Shown here: one piece after another, positions 56,691 to 64,000 of the stretch | How the letters are laid out: each line of letters starts with the position of its first letter | Position numbering within the stretch: the first letter of the stretch is position 1 | Made by a program: the position numbers and the translations under genes | Source of the DNA: Zygnema cylindricum | Taxonomy: Eukaryota; Streptophyta; Zygnematophyceae; Zygnematales; Zygnemataceae | NCBI GenBank assembly: GCA_037447655.1 | Contig: JBBHKE010001950.1 | Span: forward strand, 51,518-115,517 | Length of the DNA stretch: 64,000 nucleotides | Direction of reading: 5' to 3' | Notes under the pieces: model-generated | What the model was told of the DNA's origin: nothing | The model's input: only the letters and a program-made list of their open reading frames with translations | Databases searched by the model: none

Positions 56691-57535
56691 ATGGCTACCA
56701 TCAAGCTCACCGCAAAAATTATCATCTTAACGCTCCACGTGGCACTCGCAATGGCATACTTCTACGGACCTATGGTGGACTCCGACGGTAGGCTTTCCTC
56801 TCCGTTAGCCTTTCTTTTCCTCTTTCTTAGTCTGCAGTCCTTTCTAGTTTGCAGTCTGCAGTCACACGTGTGAAACGGCATAAGTTTAAACGTATGACGT
56901 AAGTTTAAACGGAAACCTTAGTGACCATTTTGACGGTACTAAATTTTTTGATCCTGAGTTTCGTGACAACAAAACCTTTTTTTGATTTTATATATGGCTC
57001 CTTTTTTTTATACTTTATATATATGTGATAGACGTTTACTCTAATAATGCCAAGGCTGTAGATGCTTTGATGAAACTAGAACTTCCTAGCGGTGTAGAAG
57101 AAGAGATGAAGGTTTGATCACTTAGTTTTCTTAGAGGTAAATTAAGTGCTGACTCCTCCTTGTGCTGTACCAGTGGCTGGAACAACGCCTCCGTATTTGG
57201 TGTATAGCAGTTCATTTTTACGAAAAAAAGAAAGAAAAGATAAAGAAAAAAAAAGAGAAGAGTTTTACGAATTTGCTTCTTATTATTATTATTATTTTCT
57301 TTTTTTCTTTTCTGTATTTTTTCCTGATTTTTTCATTTTTCCTGACGTTCATTTTCAAATTCATTTCGCTCTTGTAACGCCTTTTTTTTTTTTCATCGCT
57401 TTTTTTTTTTTACCGTTGATTTGTTGCAGCGGCGGATGCGCTGTATAACGCCCTCACGGACAGGTCGGGTTGGCCCGGGAGCGAATGTAATGATGAATCT
57501 TTCATCTGCGACGATTCCGGTTACGTGACTGCCAT
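56691..57535 (+). CDS. LRR protein, first exons: signal peptide and LRR N-terminal domain (partial)
   Basis: Exon 1 (56691-56787) starts at GCCATGGCT and codes a hydrophobic signal peptide ([16 protein letters not shown]) followed by [10 protein letters not shown], ending in phase 1 at G|GTAGGC. A later exon (57430-57535, after TTGTTGCAG) joins in phase and reads [33 protein letters not shown], the N-terminal cap of plant LRR proteins with its paired cysteines; donor CAT|GTGAGC follows. Between them, 57032-57091 (60 bases, phase 1 on both sides, [10 protein letters not shown]) could be an optional exon with a weak donor. Plant proteins of this kind are secreted or membrane receptors or inhibitors. 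No LRR exon is found in the rest of the window, so the gene continues beyond it across an intron of more than 6.4 kb that holds Copia-C, or is cut off. Confidence 0.65.
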
Positions 57536-57571
57536 GTGAGCCAATAATGCTGCGTGCACTATAGGACAGTA

Positions 57572-57747
57572 CACCTCGAATCGTAATTAGAGTAAAAAAA
57601 TGAAAAAAAAAAATTAGAGTTATTAACTCTAATTTGTGTAATCATTTTTTTTCAAAAACAAATTTTACTCTAATTTATCAATAACTCTAATTTGGGTTTC
57701 TTTCCATACTAATTATCCGTGCTGATATCTTCACTGTAAATTAGATT
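57572..57747. mobile_element. Left part of a family F mariner-like element
   Basis: Starts CACCTCGAATCGTAATTAG after a TA. Copia-C begins 176 bases in. After Copia-C, GACCGTACGCCACACTATTT at 63519 matches the central block of the 47433 copy, so the element was split, but I could not find its right end before 64000. Confidence 0.6.
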
Positions 57748-58257
57748 TGTTGAAATACACTTAAAGCATTCTACACTACTTGTTGTTCTCTATACTACTT
57801 TTAGGGTCCTATTTGCTACGCTATAAGTCTAGTACTTTGGTTTAGCGTTCTGTACTTTATTTAGTGGAATGTACATATTTTTATTAGAATTGATAATTCT
57901 TACGTAGGAATCCTTTAAGACTTAGATTCATTTTACATAACTAGTTGTACCTTCCTAAGTTACGCTCTAGATTAGATGTACCTTTTAGAGCCTTTTCGGC
58001 TACCTCTTACTTCATCTTACTATAAGACTCTCTTGTGTCGTTATGTTAATTACTTAATCAAAAAGACACTCAAACGACAAACCTCTCACTTGTTCCCTTG
58101 CTTGTCATTACTCCTTTCTTGTCTTCTCTATTTTGGCCTTTTCTTCTCTTTTGGCCTATCTTTGATATTTTGTCATATCTTGGCCATTTCTTCTCTTGCG
58201 GCCTATCTTGATATTTTGTCATATTAGTCTTTTCGGCCTTTCATGGCCTCATATTCA
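57748..58257 (+). repeat. 5' LTR of Copia-C
   Basis: 510 bp. It is longer than the 3' LTR mainly because a ~47-bp unit (GGCC.TTTCTTCTCTT.GGCCTATC..GATATTTTGTCATAT) is tandemly duplicated at about 58133-58225. ATG GCC at 58243-58248 starts a frame that runs into gag. Confidence 0.9.
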
Positions 58258-59329
58258 ATAGGTTATGTGCCTAGCCCTTCGTCTCTTTCAAATCCTGTTC
58301 CAAAATTTCAAGGCGAAAAATTTCTATGATTAGAAGTTTAAAATCCAACATTTGTTTTCTTTCGAAAAAAAATTGGGGACACATTTACGTTGCCTATCCT
58401 TCCGGGCGCCTCTGATGCCACTTTTGCTGATGCCACTTTTGCTGACGTTGATGCCACTTTTGCTGTCGTTGCTGATGCCACTTCTGCTGACGTTGATGCC
58501 ACTTTTGCTGTCGTTCATGCCACTTTTGCTGACGTTCAGACACTGTCGCTTCATGGGTTGAAAAAGATTATGTTGCGCTTTCTCGTCTTGTCCTTTCTTT
58601 GGACGGCCAAATTGCGAATCAGATTCGTGCTGCGACAACTTCCCATGATGCGTGGCAGATTTTGTGTCGCGCCTACAAAATTGACACTTAGCCACATCGT
58701 TTGGCGCTACGTCGCCAGTTCAACGGTGCTCAAAAAGATAAATCTGAAACTATGCTTGTCTTTATTCAACGAATTGAATCTTTGGTTGGACGACTTAAAT
58801 GCATTAATTACACTATCACTAATGAGGATCTCATAAGTACTATTTTGGGTGAATTACCTTTGTCGTTTGACTCTTTTGCAAGTACGGTTAGTACTAATGC
58901 ATCCACGGTCACACAGTCAAATCTCACTAATCGTTTGTTACACGAAGAGACGCCCTTAAATCTTAACAAACCTTACGTTACTATTGATGGTTCCGCGTTT
59001 GTTGTCTTTTTCCCCAAGAAACCTCCAATGATTGCAAGATCACAATTTTTTTGCAAATATTGGAAAGAGCGTGACCACGTCATCGACGCGTGCCCTGCAT
59101 TGATTAAGAAACGTGAAAATGACAGTACGGCTAGGGGAATGTGAGGACCTCCTTCAACGAATCCAAATCCGAAGTCCTTGTCGTATCCCCATGTCTAACC
59201 ATCGCCACCTGGTCATACGGCGCACGTGACTGTCGACTTCAATTTGCCGTACGGCCCACCGCCACTGTGGTAGCCTACTTCTCATTATTACTATCCTTCC
59301 CAAAATCCGGCGGTTTCACCTTTCCCTGA
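58243..59329 (+). pseudogene. Copia-C gag, several frame breaks
   Basis: From the LTR ATG the frame reads through the primer site to VPKFQGEKF, the usual copia Gag opening, then TGA where a Trp is expected. Later parts in other frames include LVFIQRIESLVGRL and ILGELPLSFDSF (58701-59144) and a zinc-knuckle remnant FCKYWKERDHVIDAC around 59050-59095, with its second Cys read as Tyr. A degenerate array coding Asp-Ala-Thr-Phe-Ala repeats lies at 58408-58530. Confidence 0.8.
58261..58271 (+). other. Primer-binding site of Copia-C (anticodon arm of initiator tRNA-Met)
   Basis: GGTTATGTGCC three bases after the LTR matches 10 of 11 positions of the Copia-B site GGTTATGGGCC. No TGGTATCAGAGC-like site is present. 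Confidence 0.6.
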
Positions 59330-59457
59330 CGTATTCCAACAACCAACCAAAATGTTGGCTCTGCATCTCCTGCAACTTTTCTTGTCCCAGATATACCTCC
59401 CCCACTTTCCTCCTTGGACTATGGGTACGCTTTTTCGCAATCAGGTAATCCTTCTTA

Positions 59458-59815
59458 TTGGCTAATTGACTCAGGCGCTTCTCATCACGTGTTGTCGACA
59501 TGAAATGATGCTTAATATTGTCCCCCTTGACATTCCCTTACGCATTTATTTGGGAAACAATATGATTATAACTTACACACTCGTTGGACAAGTGCATATT
59601 AATTTCAGTTCACACGCCTCTCGTCCAATAATCTTGGACAAGGTTTATTTCGTACCTGACCTAAAAAAAAATCTTTTTTGGCTAGTTCGGCGTTGCGCCA
59701 TGGGAGTTTTGGTGTTATCACTGAATCCAACGTTCAATTTTTTTCCTCCAATAGGAATCTCATTGGTAGTGGCACTCGGATGGTCAATTTATATCTTTTA
59801 ATTTATTTTTAATGA
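59458..59815 (+). pseudogene. Copia-C aspartic protease region
   Basis: WLIDSGASHHVLST at about 59458-59500 is the protease active site. A TGA follows at once. VYFVPDLKKNLFWL near 59640-59680 is the protease tail, in another frame. Confidence 0.8.
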
Positions 59816-59849
59816 TATTGTTCATGCTTGTTTAGCCCATTCTCCCTCT

Positions 59850-61063
59850 TCTTCCTCATTTATTACATGGCATCTTCGATACGGCCATCTGAATGGTGCT
59901 AGCCTGGTTTCCCTTGGATAAGGGCTTGTAATTGACCTCGATAAATTTAATAAAAACAAAATTGACTTTTGTCATGGTTTTTTCTTGGAAAAATGCCTCG
60001 TCTACCTTCTCCTTCTTCTTCTCGCTCTTTGGCTCCCCTTGATCTCATTCATATTGATGTATGTGGTCCTATTCCCATTTCAAGCCTTAGTGGCGCATCT
60101 TATTTTCTCACTTTTATTGATGATTTTTCTCGCTTTACATATGTTTATTTTATGTGTCATAAATCCGAAGTTTTTACCCATTGTAAACATTTCAAGGCAC
60201 TTGTGGAAAATCACTTGTCATCTCGCATCAAAACCATCCGCACGGATAATGGGGGGGAATTTGTTTCCAATGAGTTTTCTAAGTTTTTACTAACACATGG
60301 CATTATTCATCACAAAACTTCTTCCCATTCTCGGCAACAAAATGGTGATGCCGAACGTCTAAATCGCACTCTCATTGACATGTCTCGCTCTCTTCTCTAT
60401 TTTGCTTCCTTACCTTTTCACTTTTGGACGGGAGCCTTACTAGCTTCCTTTTATATTCAAAATCGCTCTCCTACCTCTTCTCTTTCTAACAAAACTCCTT
60501 TTGAAGCGTGGCATGGCATGAAACCTGATGTCTTTCATTTTCACATTTTTGGGTACGAGGCATACTTTAAAATCCTACCCCATTCCAATGGCAAATTAGG
60601 TCCTCGAGCTATGCGCGAAATGTTTGTGGGATATTCCCCGAATTCTAAGGCCCATCGTATTTGGTGCCCCTCTTCCCGCCTAATTGCCACCACTCGTGAC
60701 AATATTTTTCACAAGACTCCTCTCATACGTATGCATGTACCCGATTTTCCCTTCACTCCTCTACCTAGTTTATTTCCTCCTTACGAAAGTGTCCCTTCTA
60801 ATTCTGTTACCACCTTGCTTACGCCCTTTTTAACCACTTCTCCACAAACGCCCCCTTTAATCCCTCACGTTTCTCCTATTTCCACAATTTTTTCGTCTTT
60901 CACAGATTCTGTCCCTGGCGGCGATGAATTTTCATTGTTAAGATCTGCGATTTCCGACGATCCAGCTCCAGCGGTACAACATGTTGAGAGTGACGCGATG
61001 GTCCTCAATGCGCAAATTTTCCCTGTCGTTGGTGACGCCACGGTCCTCGCTCGACAAATTTGA
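59850..61063 (+). CDS. Copia-C integrase
   Basis: The 364-codon frame from 59969 contains the integrase core: Asp30 in LIHIDVCGP, Asp93 in RTDNGGEF, Glu129 in NGDAERLN, again with exactly 35 residues between the last two. LSNKTPFEAWHGMKPDV marks the C-terminal part. The zinc-binding start WHLRYGHLNG lies just upstream (about 59870-59900) in a broken frame. The TTG/ATG used as first codon here is arbitrary because the domain normally belongs to a polyprotein. Confidence 0.85.
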
Positions 61064-61138
61064 TTTTACATCATATGGAAGTTTTGTCGTCGGCACGTGT
61101 GGATCATAGTTCGGTTGTTATGACGCCGTTATCGCCAC

Positions 61139-62068
61139 TTGTCAAACAACTTGCCGTTTGTCAAAGTACGTGACTTTCCCAACCAACTTGGAAGATTCGT
61201 AAAAAATCTTGCTCACGCCAACCTTGCCGACGTCAAAGATCCTTCCACATTAAATAGCGCGTTGAAACGCCCTAATGTTGACATGTGGCGGCTCGCTGCT
61301 ACACAAGAGTACGACGCATTAATGATAAACAATACTTGGACGCTTTGTACTCTTCCACCAAACCCCTGTGCGATTGGTTCCAAGTGGGTCTTCAAGATTA
61401 AACGGCTGGCAGATGGTACTGTTGACCGTTACAAGGCACGTCACGTCGCCAACCGTTACAAGGCACGTCTCGTCGCCAAAAGTTAGTTATAGACAGAGGG
61501 CGTTGACTACAACGAGACTTTTGCCCTTGTCGCGAAGTTTGACTCCATCCGTACGATCTCCATCCGTACGATTTTGTCCTTTGCAGCTTTTCATGATTGG
61601 GAATTACAACAACTCAATGTCAAAAGTGCTTTTTTTCATGGTATTCTTGCGGAAGATATTTTTATGGAACAACCACCAGGTTATACTGTTCTTGGTATCG
61701 AAACCCTTGTTTGTCATTTACGTAAGTCTATTTATGGTCTTAAACAAGCACTTAGAGTTTGGCATCAAACCCTTGTCGAAGCATTAATTAAAAAAGGATT
61801 TAGGGAAATGAGTGCAGATCCTAGGATTTATATTAGAGGTACAAGTGACCAGTTAATCATCATTATTATTATTTATGTAGATGATTTAATTCTCGTAGGT
61901 CCTAGTAAGTCCTCTATTCAGGAAGTCAATAGCATTCTCTCGTCTTATTGGCCTATGACCGATTTAGGTGATCTTGACTATTGCTTAGGCATCACTATTT
62001 TACGTCAAAGGTCTGCACGCGTTTTGCAAATGAGTCAAGAGCATTACATTGATCTTCTTTCATTTTGA
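61139..62068 (+). pseudogene. Copia-C reverse transcriptase, stops and small duplications
   Basis: GSKWVFKIKRLADGTVDRYKAR is present at about 61378-61440. RYKARHVAN is then duplicated as RYKARLVAK by a 24-base tandem duplication. TAG codons follow at 61484-61486 and 61490-61492, the second where Gln is expected. The core resumes with LQQLNVKSAFFHGIL, YGLKQALRVW and YVDDLILVG (about 61873-61900). The frame ends at 62066-62068 just before the connection to RNase H. Confidence 0.85.
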
Positions 62069-62888
62069 CATGTCCGTTTGCAATTCGGTGCCTACTCCCC
62101 TTGATCCCAATACCACTCTCACCAAAGTGTTATCCGATGGGAATGCCCAAGGAGATATAAGCTCATTCTATCGGTCAATTGTAGGAAAATTGATGTATGC
62201 TATGCTTGGTACACGGCCGGATATATGTATCGTCGTTTGTCTTTCGTCTCAATTCTCGGATTGTGCCACTCAAACTCATCTCCAAGCTGCCAAGTGTGTC
62301 TTTCTATACCTCCAAAGAAAAAAACATCTTCACCTCACTTTTTGCCATCCCTCTCCTCCCTCGCATTCCTCCTCTTCCTTTTCTTTGGACACTTCCATTA
62401 TTAGATTTTGCGATGCGAATCGGGGAAATCAACTCGACGATCGTCGTTCCATTTCTGATGTATGCTTCTCTTTAGGTGGTGGCCTCATCTCTTGGTCATC
62501 CCGCAAACAATCCACCGTTGCTCTTTCCTCGACGGAGGCGGAATGTATCGCCAGCAGTACCGTCACAAAATCAGGTATTTGGTTCCAACGCCTTCTTTCC
62601 GATATCTCTTTTCCTCCATCTTCTCCCACCTCCATTTTTTGTGACTCTCAAGAGGCATTGGCTCTTATGAAAAATCCTGTCCATCATACACGCACAAAAC
62701 ATATTGGCATTCAATTTCATTTTACGCGTGATAAAATTCTTGATGACACCGTTTCTTTCTCTCATTGTGCATCCGGCTCTCAACTTGCAATTTTCTCACT
62801 AAACCTCTTCCTCGTCCCTTATTTCATCATCACATTTACTATGCCCGTCTTCCTGACTAAACATGCTTTAATCGAGGGGGAGTGTTGA
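62049..62888 (+). pseudogene. Copia-C RNase H region
   Basis: The frame reads CNSVPTPLDPNT, GTRPDICIVVC, then IIRFCDANRG, RRSISDVCFSLGGGLISWSSRKQ, LSSTEAEC and FCDSQEALALMKNPVHHTRTKHI, the full order of copia RNase H motifs. The catalytic Asp, Glu and Asp positions (CDAN, STEAEC, CDSQ) are kept. It is out of frame with the reverse transcriptase. Confidence 0.85.
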
Positions 62889-63345
62889 AATACAATTAAA
62901 GCATTATACACTACTTGTTGTTCTCCATACTACTTTTAGAGTCCTATTTGCTAGGCTATAAGTCTAGTACTTTGGTTTAGCGTTTTGTACTTTATTTAGT
63001 GGAATGTACATACTTTAATTAGAATTGATGATTCTCGCGTAAGAATCCTTTTAGACTTAGATTCCTTTTACCGTAACTAGTTGTACCTTCCTAAGTTACG
63101 ATCTAGATTAAATGTACATTTTAGAGCCTTTGCGGCTACTCTTACTTTGTCTTACTATATGACTCTGTTTTGTCGTCATGTAAATTACTTAATCAAAAAG
63201 ACACTCAAACGACGAACCTCTCACTTGTTCCCTTGCTTGTCGTTACTCCTTTCTTGTCTTCTCTATCTTGGCCTTCTCTTCTCTTTCGGCCTATCTTGAT
63301 GTTTTGTCACATCAGTCTTTTCATCCTCTCACGGCCTCACATTCA
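62883..63345 (+). repeat. 3' LTR of Copia-C
   Basis: 463 bp, TGTTGAAATACA to ATTCA. The Gag-start ATG of the 5' LTR reads ACG here (near 63331). Confidence 0.9.
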
Positions 63346-63935
63346 AAAGTAAACGTACAGAAACTGACAAAACGTACAGTTTCACGTCATTATGACATTT
63401 GCACTACGTGGTTTGTGAAAACGTGGTTTGTGAAAACGCTGTTACATGATAACCGCCTGTATCAAATCATTTTTTGTACTATTTTTGTTAATAAAGTACA
63501 ATTTTGCATGGTCAGACACCGACCGTACGCCACACTATTTAAAACGGCACTATATTAGAGTTCCTAACGATGATTCAAAAATTACCTTAAATATTGTAGA
63601 GAATAATTTGGAATTATGTACTCTATTTAGGGTAATAGAGTGCCCGTGGAATTACGCACATTGTTAAGGTTGAGTGCGATAGTTTTGCTATGCGTGACTT
63701 TTATTGGTGCATGCACTCTCTTCTCGAGTTTTTTGTGTTTTTTTTTGTTTCACTCCCCGAAAAAAAATTGCATTGTGTTCTTAATGAGTGCACGTCTCTC
63801 CATGGATGAAACACATTTATTCCGCAACAAACTTGGCCTTAAAGTTTGCAATGAATTCTTGCGCTGAATTTTGATTTCATCTGCTTCCTGCACTTGCTGT
63901 GGGAATACCGTTTCAGCGACAGTTGGCGCGTGCAA
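63346..63935. other. No gene seen; family F interior
   Basis: GTACAATTTTGCATGGTCAG and GACCGTACGCCACACTATTT match the central part of the mariner-like family F. No LRR-coding exon could be found here that would continue the gene starting at 56691. Confidence 0.5.
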
Positions 63936-63939
63936 AATT

Positions 63940-64000
63940 TAAGAGTAAGAGGGAGAGGGAGAGGGAGAGGGAGAGGGGTATAGCGAGAGCGAGGGGGAAG
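63940..64000. repeat. GA-rich microsatellite
   Basis: GAGAGG and GGGAGA units run to the edge of the window. Confidence 0.8.

Larger units (their letters stand above)
57748..63345 (+). mobile_element. Ty1/copia retrotransposon Copia-C, full-length but decayed
   Basis: LTRs at 57748-58257 and 62883-63345 both run TGTTGAAATACA to ATTCA. A primer site follows the first and purine tract GAGGGGGAG (62874-62882) precedes the second. The internal region carries gag, protease, integrase, reverse transcriptase and RNase H in copia order with at least five frame breaks. LTRs differ at many positions, so the insertion is older than Copia-B. No target duplication was evident (flanks AGATT and AAAGT). 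Confidence 0.93.

Overview
The window looks like nuclear DNA of a streptophyte, probably a land plant outside the well-studied seed plants or a relative of land plants. It holds an intron-containing NAC-domain gene, the 5' end of a leucine-rich-repeat (LRR) gene with a signal peptide, the 3' end of a purple-acid-phosphatase-like gene and a broken type III polyketide synthase exon. These sit in a large excess of Ty1/copia elements, small terminal-inverted-repeat (TIR) elements and simple repeats. No bacterial features, rRNA, CRISPR array or convincing tRNA was seen. All assignments come from reading motifs; no database search was run.

Layout. 1-1.45 kb: last exons of a metallophosphatase-like gene on the minus strand, with one in-frame TGA. 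2.3-5.5 kb: nested small DNA transposons. 5.6-6.7 kb: minisatellite and CT-rich DNA. 6684-11130: a decayed copia element (Copia-A). 11.2-11.5 kb: polyketide synthase exon fragment. 11.6-12.6 kb: gag of another copia. 12.9-13.9 kb: a long hairpin followed by a proline/glycine-coding minisatellite. 14.6-21.9 kb: a region built from long inverted repeats. 22-29 kb: a nest of Harbinger-, hAT- and mariner-like small elements. 30.1-35.0 kb: the NAC gene. 35.7-39.2 kb: more small elements. 39.6-42.2 kb: a degenerate GACTYT satellite split by a small element. 42-48 kb: AT/CA-rich DNA with small elements. 48250-54698: a nearly complete, young copia on the minus strand (Copia-B). 56.7-57.5 kb: first exons of the LRR gene. 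57748-63345: a third copia (Copia-C), apparently inside an intron of that gene.

How the parts relate. Only the NAC gene looks intact from TATA box to poly(A) signal (three exons, compatible phases, 328 codons). The other host loci are partial or interrupted: Copia-A abuts the polyketide synthase exon, Copia-C and a mariner-like element lie just downstream of the LRR exons, and the phosphatase reading frame has a stop. None of the small elements shows a recognisable transposase, so they would depend on enzymes encoded elsewhere.

The most unusual signals are in the copia elements. In all three, the Gag reading frame can start at an ATG inside the last 16-29 bases of the 5' LTR (mutated to ATA in Copia-A) and run through the primer-binding site. 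Two of them carry a primer-binding site complementary to the anticodon arm of initiator tRNA-Met rather than to its 3' end. Most of their in-frame stops are of the kind made by C-to-T change. Target-site duplications read directly from the sequence (3, 8 and 2 bp) allow several small-element families to be classified and their order of insertion to be worked out.
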